A stretch of DNA of 35,350 bases from Bacteroidales bacterium. Its GTDB lineage: Bacteria > Bacteroidota > Bacteroidia > Bacteroidales > Bacteroidaceae. Positions 8,084-16,698 of this stretch are shown here, piece after piece (within the stretch, counting starts at the first letter, position 1; the number at the start of each line of letters is the position of its first letter). The position numbers were made by a program, and so were the translations under genes. The notes beneath the pieces are model-generated. The model saw only the letters and a program-made list of their open reading frames with translations. It did not search any database and was not told where the DNA came from. Location: NCBI GenBank assembly GCA_004555425.1, contig SFID01000012.1:1-35350 (forward strand). Reading direction: 5' to 3'.

Positions 8084-8118
8084 ATCTCCGCGGAGGAAAC
8101 GGACTCCTCCGCGGAGAT
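8084..8118 (-). terminator. Terminator downstream of galE
   Basis: A perfect 14-bp GC-rich stem (8084-8097 with 8105-8118) has a 7-base loop. On the minus strand it is followed by TTTCTTGCAT. It lies 16 bp after the galE stop and separates galE from the transporter operon. Confidence 0.8.
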
Positions 8119-8133
8119 AAATGACACGATAAC

Positions 8134-9150
8134 TTATTTCTCGTAACCGTTGGGGTTGTTCTTCTGGAAGTTCCAGGAGTCGCGGCACATTTCCTCGATA
8201 CCAAACTGTGCCTCCCAACCGAGTTCGGCCTTAGCCTTGGCGGGATTGCAATAGCAAGTGGCGATGTCGCCCGGACGGCGGGGCTTGATGGCATACTTCA
8301 CCTTGAGGCCGTTGGCCTTCTCGAAAGCCTTGACCACGTCGAGTACGGAATAGCCGTGGCCCGTACCGAGGTTGTAGATGGCCAGACCCTTCTTCTCTTC
8401 GATAGCCTTGAGGGCAGCCACATGGCCATTGGCCAAGTCAACCACGTGAATGTAGTCGCGCACACCAGTGCCGTCGTGGGTGTCGTAGTCATCGCCAAAC
8501 ACACCAAGTTCTTCGCGCATACCGATGGCAGTCTGGGTGATATAGGGCATCAGGTTGTTGGGAATACCGTTGGGATTCTCACCGATGAGGCCAGACTCGT
8601 GAGCACCGATGGGATTGAAGTAGCGCAGGAGCACCACGTTCCATTCGGGGTCGGCCTTCTGAAGGTCCATGAGCACCTGCTCGAGCATTGACTTGGTCCA
8701 TCCGTAGGGGTTGGTGCAAACGCCCTTGGGGCAGTCCTCGGTGATGGGAATGATGGCGGGGTCGCCATAGACCGTAGCGGAAGAGGAGAAGATGATGTTC
8801 TTGCAACCATGCTGACGCATCACATCGCAGAGCACGAACACACCGTTCATGTTGTTTTCATAGTACTCCAGGGGCTTGGCCACAGACTCACCCACGGCTT
8901 TGAGGCCAGCGAAGTTGATGACAGCGTCAATCTTGTGGTCGGTGAAGACTTTGTCCATGGCAGCGCGGTCGCGGATATCAGCTTCCACGAAGGGAACTTC
9001 CTTGCCAATAATCTTCTCAACGCGACGAATTGCTTCGGGCTGAGAGTTCATGAAGTTGTCGACGACCACAACGGAGTGGCCAGCCTTGTCCAGCTGAACA
9101 AGTGTGTGGCTACCGATATAACCGGCACCACCTGTAAGGAGAATGTTCAT
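8134..9150 (-). CDS. galE: UDP-glucose 4-epimerase
   Basis: It interconverts UDP-glucose and UDP-galactose in the cytosol, in the Leloir pathway and for surface glycan precursors. The protein has 338 residues, the same as Escherichia coli GalE. It shows the NAD-binding GGAGYIG at 7-13 and the extended SDR catalytic set Ser124 (SSSATVYG), Tyr149 and Lys153 (YGWTK), in the same positions as in E. coli. RYFNPIGAHESGLIGE and the C-terminal YAIKPRRPGDIATCY are typical of bacterial GalE. It appears monocistronic, with a -7 box about 45 bp upstream and a hairpin terminator downstream. Some relatives also act on UDP-GlcNAc, so substrate breadth is open. Confidence 0.96.
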   Translation of the reverse strand: MNILLTGGAGYIGSHTLVQLDKAGHSVVVVDNFMNSQPEAIRRVEKIIGKEVPFVEADIRDRAAMDKVFTDHKIDAVINFAGLKAVGESVAKPLEYYENNMNGVFVLCDVMRQHGCKNIIFSSSATVYGDPAIIPITEDCPKGVCTNPYGWTKSMLEQVLMDLQKADPEWNVVLLRYFNPIGAHESGLIGENPNGIPNNLMPYITQTAIGMREELGVFGDDYDTHDGTGVRDYIHVVDLANGHVAALKAIEEKKGLAIYNLGTGHGYSVLDVVKAFEKANGLKVKYAIKPRRPGDIATCYCNPAKAKAELGWEAQFGIEEMCRDSWNFQKNNPNGYEK

Positions 9151-9194
9151 AAGAGATTAAATTATAGGGTTAAAGTTATTTGCTAAGATGACTG

Positions 9195-9202
9195 CAAAAA
9201 TA
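9195..9202 (-). promoter_or_regulatory. Putative -7 box for galE
   Basis: On the minus strand this reads TATTTTTG, matching TAnnTTTG, 45 bp before the galE ATG. A TTG lies upstream at about -33 spacing. Confidence 0.45.
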
Positions 9203-9260
9203 ACAAAAACCAATGATACAATCCTCCCAGCCTTACACATTTTTTTAGGTATCTTTGATA

Positions 9261-9380
9261 GCGAGGTTCTACAAATCAGTTGGATGCGAAGCAGGAACCC
9301 CTTTCTGGCTCGGTTGTCTTCACGTCATTAGCACCTTATCTTTTTGATTTTCATTTTGTCATTCTGTCACGCAGTCGTTA
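9261..9380 (-). repeat. Degenerate copy of the MITE-like element (inverse orientation)
   Basis: The left end GCGAGGTTCTACAAATCAG is a diverged version of the 19-bp terminal repeat. The inner segment (TGTCTTCACG ... GCACC ... ATCTTTTTG) aligns by eye with the copy at 23629-23750 and, reversed, with the copy at 29102. The right boundary is approximate because no terminal repeat is left. Confidence 0.55.
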
Positions 9381-9621
9381 TCCGAATACAACGAACACCG
9401 CCGCATTTGCCAGTGTACCGCTTGCAGATTCATAGCGACCTGTTGCACCGCACATCCTAGGGCAGGCAAATGAGCCGCTAAGTGTCAAGTAAGAGCCCCT
9501 CCACCTTTCGGCAGAGGCGGTGGCGGTGTTTCAAGGTGTGCGTATGGCTGTTTTCTGTTTCCTGAAGGGAGGAATCCGTTGCGCAATCGGAACGTTCCAG
9601 TGCTGCCTACCTTGAAGCTAC

Positions 9622-9707
9622 TGTTTCAAGCGTATGAAACAACTGTTTCAGGCGTATGAAACAACTGTTTCAGGCGTATGAAACAACTGTTTCAGGCGTA
9701 TGAAACA
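9622..9707. repeat. 22-bp tandem palindromic array, 4 units
   Basis: Four head-to-tail units start at 9622, 9644, 9666 and 9688. Each is TGTTTCA-RGCGTA-TGAAACA, a 7-bp inverted repeat around a 6-base centre, and units are joined by AC. The only variation is the first centre base (A in unit 1, G in the rest). The same unit recurs at 23230-23337. It lies downstream of the GH20 gene and about 470 bp upstream of the galE start. The function is unknown; there are no variable spacers, so it is not CRISPR. Confidence 0.92.
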
Positions 9708-9874
9708 CTCGGAGTGTCGGATATTGAAATGGTAAAATGCTTTCGCACAACAAGTTACGGGTTGTTTTCATTGGCTGTTCAAAGCAATGGATTTTCAATG
9801 TCAGAATCAGGCTGTCTCGCCCCTTATTTTGGGGATTGTATTTCCCCGACAAATTGCTCTTTAGAAATCCTATC

Positions 9875-12040
9875 CTAGCGAGAGGCATCAAGCAATCTAC
9901 GGATGAAGAGGGCGCGCAGGTGGAATGTGGAGCGTTGCTGGAAATCGGGCCATTGGCGGCGTGATTTCGGGCTCCATCCTGCTTCGGCCAAGGCCATGGC
10001 GCGGGGATAAGTCATATAGAAAAGACGTTCGGGTGTTGGGATGCACTCGCTCCAGAGCGTACCTGCCACACCAAAGAGATGGTGCTGCTCGAAGGATTCG
10101 CCGAAGCCCCAGGATGGGTCAAGGCGATAGGTTTGTTCGAGCGAGGTGACGGGCATGCCCCAGTTGACCTCGGGCATATCGCCTGGGGCTGCGGGATAGT
10201 CAAGGTAGCAATGCTCGCCAGGGCAGAGCATGATGTGGGCTCCATTCTCCTGTGCCGCGCGGATCGCCGCAGCCGTCAGTCCGTGGCGCCAGGCAAAGGT
10301 GATGCAGCCCTCGGGGATGCGCTTGAAATCCGTTTCGTACCAGAACATCGGCGTCTTGCCGTAACAGGTGCGCAGGGTGTCGATGACGCGGTTGAAGAGG
10401 TACTCTTGCAACCGCCAGTTTTCGCTGCGGTCGGAAAGGGGAATGCCTAATTTGGCTTTGAGCGCCTCGCACTTTTCGCAATGCGTCCAGCAATCTAGGG
10501 CTGGATTGCCTGCCTCATCGCCTCCTAGGTGGATATAGCGCGAGGGAAAGACTTCGCTGAGTTCGCGGAATACGTTGCCTAGAAATTCATAGACAAACTC
10601 CTCGCCTGGACAAAGGAGTTCGTTGGACACACCGCAAGTGGTGCGGATGGGAACTTCGCGCGCGCCGCAGGTGAGTTGCGGATAGCAATGGATGGCTGCC
10701 ACCTCGTGGCCGGGCATTTCGATTTCTGGAATCACCTCCACATGATAGCGAGCGGCAAACTGGACAAACTCGCGCATTTCCTCCTGTGTGTAGTAGCCCG
10801 AAATGTCCAGCGGCATATCGTCCATGCCGGTTCGTTTGGAACCAATCTCCGTCAGTCGCGGATATGCCTTGATTTCTATGCGCCAAGCCTGGTCGTCCAC
10901 AAGGTGCAGGTGCAGGGCGTTGAGTTTGTAGCGGGCCATCTCTACGACAAACAGGCGCAGTTCGGCCAGGGGGATGAAGATTCGCGCGGGGTCTATCATC
11001 AGTTCGCGCAGTTGGGTTCGCGGCGCATCCTCAATATGGAGTGTGGGCAAGGAGGCTGTGAGCGTATTGGCGCAGGACGTTGTCAGCATCTGTTCAAGCG
11101 TCATCAGTCCCCAGAAGACTGCGGTCGGCGTGACGCCTCGAATGACGATGCCATTCGGTGTGACTTGAAGCGTATAGGCTTCGGGGCTTGCACTGATGGT
11201 CGCATCTAACTCCAGTTGAAGAATGCCTTTGCCCTTCCCTGGTCTCCATGTGCTCAGCCGATTGAGAATGGTCTGCGCATGGTCGCGCTCGTTGTTTAGC
11301 GCATCGCAGGCCACTACCTTTCCGATTTGCGCCATTTCGAGTCTGCCGTCATCGTAAGTCAGCGACTGGGGAATAGGAATAATCTGCACGGAATCAACGT
11401 CTTGCGTATGCTTCTTGGAAGCATTGATGAAGAGGGTGCGCCAGCCCTCGGCCTGCCGATAGGCACGACGCGCGGAGCGAGGAACCGTCAGTTGAATCTG
11501 CTGGCTCTGCAAACCAGCAAATGTATTGGCTGCGCAGCGTGGAGGGATGGGCGACTGGACCACAATCTCGCGCAAATCAGTCAGGCCTGCCAAGGCCATT
11601 TCGCCCATTTCCGGACAACCAAGAATGGTCAGCCGTCGGAGCGCGCGCATTCCTGCCAAAGCGCTATCGTCAATACGCACGACGGAGGCGGGAATGACCA
11701 ATTCTTCGATGCCATCGCAGGCATAGAGCGCGGCCTTGCCGATTCGCTCCAAACTGTCGGGCAGCACTAGGCGGCGCAGGTGGTGGGCCGAAAAGAGGGC
11801 GTTGGTCGGCAACTCGCGATTGCGACAACCACTCAGGTTCAGTTCGGTCAAGCGTGGACAGCAGTCGCGCAGTTGGCGAAAGTCGGAGTTCCAGCCAGTG
11901 GGCAACTGCACGCCTCGCAGCGTAATGCTAGTGGCCGCGGCCTTTTGCTGAGCCGAGAGTTCCTGCATCGTACCGATGGTTTGCGCAGAGAGAGAAAGGG
12001 AAAAAAGGAAAAGCAGGGAGGAGAGAAGGTGGGTTTTCAT
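9875..12040 (-). CDS. Secreted BspA-type LRR / GH20 beta-N-acetylhexosaminidase
   Basis: It removes terminal GlcNAc or GalNAc residues from glycans by substrate-assisted catalysis, probably at the cell surface or in the periplasm. From the ATG at 12040 it has 721 residues with a clear signal peptide (MKTHLLSSLLFLFSLSLSAQ); an upstream in-frame start at 12073 would hide that signal. Residues about 20-205 are BspA-like leucine-rich repeats ending in the usual YRQAEGWRTLF cap. A GH20b-like domain (about 220-340) and the GH20 barrel follow. The catalytic pair Asp508-Glu509 sits in YIHLGGDEAGNP, and HLHLVDDQAWRIEI and MPGHEVAAI are typical family blocks. There is no lipobox and no obvious C-terminal type IX sorting domain. 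LRR and GH20 in one chain is uncommon; the LRR may mediate binding to host or sugar surfaces. Confidence 0.9.
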   Translation of the reverse strand: MKTHLLSSLLFLFSLSLSAQTIGTMQELSAQQKAAATSITLRGVQLPTGWNSDFRQLRDCCPRLTELNLSGCRNRELPTNALFSAHHLRRLVLPDSLERIGKAALYACDGIEELVIPASVVRIDDSALAGMRALRRLTILGCPEMGEMALAGLTDLREIVVQSPIPPRCAANTFAGLQSQQIQLTVPRSARRAYRQAEGWRTLFINASKKHTQDVDSVQIIPIPQSLTYDDGRLEMAQIGKVVACDALNNERDHAQTILNRLSTWRPGKGKGILQLELDATISASPEAYTLQVTPNGIVIRGVTPTAVFWGLMTLEQMLTTSCANTLTASLPTLHIEDAPRTQLRELMIDPARIFIPLAELRLFVVEMARYKLNALHLHLVDDQAWRIEIKAYPRLTEIGSKRTGMDDMPLDISGYYTQEEMREFVQFAARYHVEVIPEIEMPGHEVAAIHCYPQLTCGAREVPIRTTCGVSNELLCPGEEFVYEFLGNVFRELSEVFPSRYIHLGGDEAGNPALDCWTHCEKCEALKAKLGIPLSDRSENWRLQEYLFNRVIDTLRTCYGKTPMFWYETDFKRIPEGCITFAWRHGLTAAAIRAAQENGAHIMLCPGEHCYLDYPAAPGDMPEVNWGMPVTSLEQTYRLDPSWGFGESFEQHHLFGVAGTLWSECIPTPERLFYMTYPRAMALAEAGWSPKSRRQWPDFQQRSTFHLRALFIRRLLDASR

Positions 12041-12186
12041 ATTATTAGAGGATTCTGGGGTTGAAAACTTCAAGCGGAAGGGAACGCATGCATACTATAA
12101 AATTTCAAGGCCCGTAATTTTTTAGCGTTGTGGACATCGGGGATTAGGCCTTATTTGACAGGCGCACATAGAATGGAATGGAAATA

Positions 12187-12240
12187 AAAAAGCGCAGCCC
12201 ATGTTGCTCCATTCGAGAGGGTGAGGGTTGCGCTTTTATA
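12187..12240. terminator. Terminator downstream of pheS
   Basis: A 13-bp stem with one G-U pair (AAAAGCGCAGCCC at 12188-12200 with GGGTTGCGCTTTT at 12225-12237) has A/T tracts on both sides. It lies 35 bp past the pheS stop on the minus strand and precedes the GH20 gene. Confidence 0.75.
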
Positions 12241-12274
12241 GATATGATAGGTGCTACCTATTAGTACTTGTGAT

Positions 12275-13294
12275 TTAGTTGGCCGATTGGAACTCCTCAA
12301 GGAAACGCACATCGTTTTCGGAGAACATTCGGAGGTCCTTCACCTGGTATTTGAGGTTGGTGATACGCTCTACGCCCATACCGAAGGCATAGCCTGTGTA
12401 GATGCTGCTGTCAATGCCGTTGGCCTCGAGCACGTTGGGGTCCACCATTCCGCAACCGAGGATTTCCACCCAGCCCGTCTGCTTGCAGAAGGCACAGCCC
12501 TTGCCGCCGCAGATATTGCAGGAGATATCCATCTCGGCACTGGGTTCGGTGAAGGGGAAGTAGGAGGGACGCAGACGAATCTTGGTGTCGGCACCAAACA
12601 TCTCGCGGGCAAAGGTGAGGAGCACCTGCTTGAGGTCGGCAAAGGAGACGTTCTTGTCAATGTACAAGCCTTCGACCTGATGGAAGAAGCAGTGTGCGCG
12701 GGCAGAGATGGCCTCGTTGCGGTAAACACGACCGGGACAAATCACACGGATGGGCGGTTGCATGGTCTCCATCACGCGGCTCTGCACGGACGAGGTGTGG
12801 GTGCGCAAGAGCACATCGGGCTGACGGGTCACGAAGAAGGTGTCCTGCATGTCGCGAGCAGGATGGTCGTCGGCAAAGTTCATCGAACCGAAAACGTGCC
12901 AGTCGTCCTCCACCTCGGGACCATCGGCAAGCGTGAAGCCGAGGCGCGAGAAGATGTCAATAATCTCGTTGCGCACGAGGGTCAGGGGGTGGCGCGTACC
13001 CAATCGGACGGGATAAGGCGTGCGGGTCAGGTCGAGGTCATCGTGGTTGTCTTCGCTGGCAGCCATTGTTTCTTTGAGGGCAGCGAGCTTTTCCTGAAGC
13101 GCCGTCTTGAGTTCGTTGAGCTTCATGCCCACTTCGCGTTTCTGCTCAGCAGGCACATTGCGAAAGTCGGCCATCAGGTCGTTGACGACACCTTTCTTGC
13201 TGAGATATTTGATGCGCAGGGCATCCCATTCTTGCGGAGTAGCGGCAGTAAGACCATCTACTTCGCTTAGGAGCATTTCAATTTTTTGAATCAT
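12275..13294 (-). CDS. pheS: Phenylalanine-tRNA ligase alpha subunit
   Basis: This is the catalytic subunit of the cytosolic (alpha-beta)2 enzyme that charges tRNA-Phe. The 339 residues match the usual length. An N-terminal coiled-coil arm (about 1-85) precedes the class II core: RTHTSSVQSRVM, motif 2 in GRVYRNEAISARAHCFFHQVEGL, and motif 3 in GYAFGMGVERI near the C terminus. A cysteine cluster (CNICGGKGCAFCKQTGW), common in many bacterial PheS, lies between motifs 2 and 3. The ATG follows a TAnnTTTG box by about 100 bp. pheT is not adjacent, as is frequent in Bacteroidetes. A 339-residue antisense open frame on the plus strand is a shadow. Confidence 0.97.
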   Translation of the reverse strand: MIQKIEMLLSEVDGLTAATPQEWDALRIKYLSKKGVVNDLMADFRNVPAEQKREVGMKLNELKTALQEKLAALKETMAASEDNHDDLDLTRTPYPVRLGTRHPLTLVRNEIIDIFSRLGFTLADGPEVEDDWHVFGSMNFADDHPARDMQDTFFVTRQPDVLLRTHTSSVQSRVMETMQPPIRVICPGRVYRNEAISARAHCFFHQVEGLYIDKNVSFADLKQVLLTFAREMFGADTKIRLRPSYFPFTEPSAEMDISCNICGGKGCAFCKQTGWVEILGCGMVDPNVLEANGIDSSIYTGYAFGMGVERITNLKYQVKDLRMFSENDVRFLEEFQSAN

Positions 13295-13393
13295 ATTCTG
13301 GTGGGGTCAATAGATGAATACAATGAATACAATAATTATACTGCGGAGAAACTCTTGGACGTGAAAAATGCTGAGTTTCCGCCGTTTCGAGTG

Positions 13394-13401
13394 CAAAATT
13401 A
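13394..13401 (-). promoter_or_regulatory. Putative -7 box for pheS
   Basis: The minus strand reads TAATTTTG, with a TTG about 17 bp further upstream, 100 bp before the pheS ATG. With the box at 13448 it forms a divergent promoter pair. Confidence 0.5.
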
Positions 13402-13447
13402 CAACTATTTTTCGTGTACAAGGTCCATGCGCGTGAAAATTAAATTG

Positions 13448-13455
13448 TAATTTTG
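13448..13455 (+). promoter_or_regulatory. Putative -7 box for the 13562 lipoprotein/murB cluster
   Basis: TAATTTTG is a perfect match to TAnnTTTG, about 107 bp before the lipoprotein ATG at 13562. It is divergent from the pheS box. No clear -33 TTTG is seen. Confidence 0.5.
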
Positions 13456-13561
13456 CGCTGTCAACCCCATTGTTCCATCTGGCAGCAGGCGAGTTACGAC
13501 AATTATCTGTGCGGATTCCTTCCTCCCGCTCAACCAAACTAACACATACCTATATTATATA

Positions 13562-14389
13562 ATGAAGAAATTACATTGGGGCGCTTGGGCCTTTATCGTT
13601 ATTATCTGCTTGCAGGCTTGTCGCAAGGAAACCCCTGCTGTGGTTGAGGCAGCGCCAACAGAAGATTCCGTTAATGTCACGGTTTGTGATTCTGACACAA
13701 TTATTGAGGATGCACCGCCAGCAGCAGCCGATGGACTTTTTGCGGACTTCATCTACGACTTTATGCGTCGCAAGCAGTTTCAGCTGTCGCGCATTGCTTT
13801 TCCCCTGCCTGTAAATACAAATGGGAAAGAGAAGCGTATTGCTCGCGAGGCTTGGAAATTTGACCACCTCTTTGCCCACCAGGACATTTATACCATCATT
13901 TACGACAACCCCAAGGCGCTTCAGGCTGACAAGGACACAACACAAACACACGTGAAGGTGGAAATGATTAAGTTCAAAGAGGGTACGATTTGTCAATATA
14001 TTTTCAACAAACAGCGCGGCCAGTGGATGCTCACCGCCATTGACGAGCACAGCCTCAGTGGGACAACGGACAAAGATTTTTATACCTTCTTCCATAAATT
14101 TGCCACAAACACCGATTTCCAGCAGTCGCACATCTCCAACCCGTTCGACTTTAAGACCTACGACTACGATTCATTCCAAGAATTAGAAGGCATACTCGAT
14201 GCAGCGCAGTGGGTGGATTATCGTCCCGAAATGCCTACAAACTTGATGGTCAATATACGATATGGCAAAGCCCAGCCGCAAAGCAAATTTCGCGCACTTG
14301 CCATTATAAGTATATCTGCAGGTATGGGATGTACGATGGAGTTTCGCCATCGGTCAAAAGGATGGATGCTCACGCGACTGGAAAACTAG
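13562..14389 (+). CDS. DUF4348-like lipoprotein
   Basis: This 275-residue predicted lipoprotein has a signal MKKLHWGAWAFIVIICLQAC with a lipobox LQAC and lipidated Cys20. The mature part begins with a low-complexity acidic/Ala/Pro linker (about 24-57) and continues with a globular domain (FADFIYDFMRRKQFQLSRIAFPL, then WKFDHLFAHQDIYTIIYDN) that resembles the Bacteroidales DUF4348 family, a resemblance recalled from memory. No catalytic motif is seen. murB follows 45 bp downstream, so the two may be co-transcribed and the lipoprotein may have an envelope role. The function is unknown. Confidence 0.82.
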   Translation: MKKLHWGAWAFIVIICLQACRKETPAVVEAAPTEDSVNVTVCDSDTIIEDAPPAAADGLFADFIYDFMRRKQFQLSRIAFPLPVNTNGKEKRIAREAWKFDHLFAHQDIYTIIYDNPKALQADKDTTQTHVKVEMIKFKEGTICQYIFNKQRGQWMLTAIDEHSLSGTTDKDFYTFFHKFATNTDFQQSHISNPFDFKTYDYDSFQELEGILDAAQWVDYRPEMPTNLMVNIRYGKAQPQSKFRALAIISISAGMGCTMEFRHRSKGWMLTRLEN

Positions 14390-14434
14390 CAACTCCTCCT
14401 TCTGTCCTTTTTCTGTTTGTTTCTATTTTCCCTT

Positions 14435-15457
14435 ATGCTCACCTACGATAATTTCAATCTTCAGCAGCACAACACTTTCGGCATTACCGCTCGTTGCAAA
14501 CACTTCGTTGAATATAGCAGCACCGAGGAACTGCGCGAGCTACTTCCTTCGCTTGTTGCGAACAACGAGCCTTGGATGCAAATTGGCGGAGGCAGCAATC
14601 TGCTCTTTACTGCCGACTATCCCGGCACTATCCTTCATAGTGCTATTAACGGGATAGAAGAGAAGGCACTCGGCGATGAGGACGTGCTCGTCACAGCAGG
14701 GGCTGGCATCCGTTGGGACGATTTCGTGGCATGGACACTCCGCCATGGTTTTTATGGATTGGAGAATCTCTCCTACATTCCTGGCGAGGTGGGCGCTTCG
14801 GCTGTACAAAACATCGGTGCATACGGCAGCGAAGCAGCTGATCATATTGAGCGTGTGACAGTCATTGATTCTACCGATGGAAGCACCAAGACCTTCCATC
14901 GCGAAGAATGCCACTACGCTTATCGCCACAGCATCTTCAAGGAGGAGGCTGTGCGAGGGCGCTACATTATCACCCACGTCACCTATTGCCTGCACCGAAC
15001 ATTCCGCCCCGTACTCGTGTATGCAGGGCTGCGAAACGAACTGGAGCGGCGGTCTGTCCGTACGGACGAACTGACGGCTGACCAACTACGGCGAATCATC
15101 ATCGAAGTGCGCAGGGCAAAACTGCCCGAACCTTCCGAAATAGGCAGCGCAGGCAGTTTCTTTATGAATCCCATCGTTCCGCAGGAGACCTTTGAAAATC
15201 TTCAAGCCCTTTATCCGAATATGCCGCACTACCCTGCCCCAACGGGAGTAAAACTTTCAGCGGGCTGGCTCATCGACCAATGCGGATGGAAGGGCAAACG
15301 CCTAGGTCCTGCTGGAGTCTATGCTCTTCAAGCACTCGTCCTTGTCAACCACGGAGGCGCCACAGGTGCAGACATTGTTCGCCTTTCTGAAACCATACAG
15401 CACGATGTATTCAATAAGTTTGGCATCCAGCTTCGTCCCGAAGCCATCTTTATATAA
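14435..15457 (+). CDS. murB: UDP-N-acetylenolpyruvoylglucosamine reductase
   Basis: This flavoenzyme reduces UDP-GlcNAc-enolpyruvate to UDP-MurNAc with NADPH, the second committed step of peptidoglycan synthesis, in the cytosol. From the ATG at 14435 it has 340 residues (an upstream in-frame start at 14417 adds six). FAD-binding signatures are GGGSNLLF at 51-58 and SYIPGEVGASAVQNIGAYG at 113-131. The catalytic Ser241 is in GSAGSFFMNP, and the C-terminal RPEAIF supplies the conserved Glu. The length and the lack of the shortened type II middle region indicate an E. coli-like type I MurB. It is flanked by a lipoprotein gene and a membrane protein gene on the same strand. Confidence 0.96.
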   Translation: MLTYDNFNLQQHNTFGITARCKHFVEYSSTEELRELLPSLVANNEPWMQIGGGSNLLFTADYPGTILHSAINGIEEKALGDEDVLVTAGAGIRWDDFVAWTLRHGFYGLENLSYIPGEVGASAVQNIGAYGSEAADHIERVTVIDSTDGSTKTFHREECHYAYRHSIFKEEAVRGRYIITHVTYCLHRTFRPVLVYAGLRNELERRSVRTDELTADQLRRIIIEVRRAKLPEPSEIGSAGSFFMNPIVPQETFENLQALYPNMPHYPAPTGVKLSAGWLIDQCGWKGKRLGPAGVYALQALVLVNHGGATGADIVRLSETIQHDVFNKFGIQLRPEAIFI

Positions 15458-15490
15458 TGGCTCACCAAATTCTAATACCCTACCCCATCA

Positions 15491-16123
15491 ATGAGTGACG
15501 CAAATCATACAAGCACACGACCCAACAACCGCCCTACTCGTAAGAAAAAAAGCAAATCGCCCGTAATCGGTTGCCTCGTTACTTTCTTTCTGATTCTTCT
15601 AGTTGCAGGCGGTGTTGGTTTTTATTTCTGGTATGAGCACCAGCAAGAGATTGACCAAGAGGAACGCGACTTTGCAGTGCTCACGGGCAAGAACTACAAC
15701 ACTGCCGACTTCGAAGCCTTCCTTGAACACTATCCCAACAGCATTCACCGAGCCGAGGTGATGGAGCGCTTGGCAGCCTTGCGCCGTCTCCATGCCACAT
15801 GGCACAATATCTGCAATTCCCAGAACGTTCAGAATTTCCGACAATTCCTCTACAACTTCCCAGATACGGAGAGCGAATACTATGTGCAGTGCCTCCACAA
15901 GATAGATTCGCTGGATTGGGTGAATGCTTGTCGCCGTATGACCGTTGCCTCGCTTTCTGGCTATCAGCAATTGCATCCCGACGGCGAATATGCAATGGCT
16001 GCCGCCCTCGCCATTGATTCCTTGCGCGAGGCTGAAGCCCGCCAGCGCGAAATGATGGCCGATTCCGCCTTTCTGCAAGCACAAATCCACGGCGCACTTG
16101 CTGACACCGTTGCCATTTGGTAA
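15491..16123 (+). CDS. Single-pass membrane protein of unknown function
   Basis: This 210-residue protein is not recognised. A basic N-terminal tail (RPNNRPTRKKKSKSP, to about residue 24) precedes one strong membrane segment (about 25-47, VIGCLVTFFLILLVAGGVGFYFW), giving an N-in topology. The outer part is helical and contains repeated-looking pieces such as NTADFEAFLEHYPNSIHRAEVMERL (68-92) and NVQNFRQFLYNFPDTESEYYVQCL, which resemble TPR-like or YfiO-like helical hairpins. It lies 33 bp after murB and 27 bp before a MaoC gene, so it probably belongs to the same transcript. A role at the cell envelope is a guess. Confidence 0.75.
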   Translation: MSDANHTSTRPNNRPTRKKKSKSPVIGCLVTFFLILLVAGGVGFYFWYEHQQEIDQEERDFAVLTGKNYNTADFEAFLEHYPNSIHRAEVMERLAALRRLHATWHNICNSQNVQNFRQFLYNFPDTESEYYVQCLHKIDSLDWVNACRRMTVASLSGYQQLHPDGEYAMAAALAIDSLREAEARQREMMADSAFLQAQIHGALADTVAIW

Positions 16124-16150
16124 ATAACCCCTTCATAATATCGAAGAAAT

Positions 16151-16612
16151 ATGGAAAAGTTAATCATCAACTCCTACGAAGAATTTGAGAAATACCTTGG
16201 TCAGCCCCTCGGACAGTCAGATTGGTTGCAGGTGGACCAAGACCGTATTAACCTCTTTGCAGACGCTACGCTGGACCACCAGTGGATTCACGTGGATCAG
16301 GAACGCGCTAAGGAAGGTCCCTTCGGTACGACCATCGTTCATGGTTATCTGACGCTCTCCCTCCTGCCCTATCTTTGGGAGCAGATTATTCAGGTGAACA
16401 ATATCAAGATGCTGGTGAACTATGGCATGGACAAGATGCGTTTCGGTCAGGCCGTCAAGAGCGGTCAGAGCGTGCGCCTGAGCACGAAGCTCGAAAGCAT
16501 TGCCAACCTCCGCGGCATTTGCAAGGTAGAAATCAAGTTCTCCATCGACATCAAGGACGAGCGCAAGCCTGCCCTGACAGGTGTGGCCACCTTCCTCTAC
16601 CACTTTGAATAG
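16151..16612 (+). CDS. MaoC-like (R)-enoyl-CoA hydratase
   Basis: This 153-residue protein with the hot-dog fold belongs to the MaoC/PhaJ dehydratase family, whose members hydrate trans-2-enoyl-CoA (or act on other thioesters). The hydratase-2 active site is visible: Asp42 and His47 in FADATLDHQWIHVD, and the GPFGTTIVHGYLTLSLLP block with His64-Gly65. It is a single-domain enzyme of typical length. It follows the membrane protein by 27 bp. No other fatty-acid or polyhydroxyalkanoate genes are nearby, so the physiological substrate is open. Confidence 0.9.
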   Translation: MEKLIINSYEEFEKYLGQPLGQSDWLQVDQDRINLFADATLDHQWIHVDQERAKEGPFGTTIVHGYLTLSLLPYLWEQIIQVNNIKMLVNYGMDKMRFGQAVKSGQSVRLSTKLESIANLRGICKVEIKFSIDIKDERKPALTGVATFLYHFE

Positions 16613-16633
16613 GCTCGCTTCTTATACCATTAT

Positions 16634-16664
16634 ATATATTCCATATACCATTATATATATAAGG
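16634..16664 (+). repeat. Short AT-rich direct repeat
   Basis: Two near-identical AT-rich blocks (ATACCATTATATATAT) lie close together in the 86-bp gap between the maoC-like and yigZ-like genes. They could reflect slippage or a promoter-like region; no matching promoter motif is evident. Confidence 0.4.
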
Positions 16665-16698
16665 AACTCCATTTGATTTTTGGAGCAATATTTTCCGC

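Larger units (their letters stand above)
9151..9874. other. Non-coding, repeat-rich gap between galE and the GH20 gene
   Basis: This 724-bp stretch has no credible gene. It holds the galE promoter, a degenerate copy of the MITE-like element (about 9261-9380) and a four-unit 22-bp palindromic tandem array (9622-9707). A weak GGGGA...TCCCC inverted repeat near 9830-9846 could help end transcription of the GH20 gene. The remaining sequence carries no recognised motif. Confidence 0.6.

Noticed and set aside
9622..9707. Possible CRISPR array
   Set aside because: Units are contiguous, with only a 2-base linker and no variable spacers, and no cas genes are present. The same applies to 23230-23337.
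12251..13270. 339-residue open frame on the plus strand opposite pheS
   Set aside because: It is the exact antisense shadow of pheS, rich in His/Gly/Val without any domain; pheS has all family motifs.
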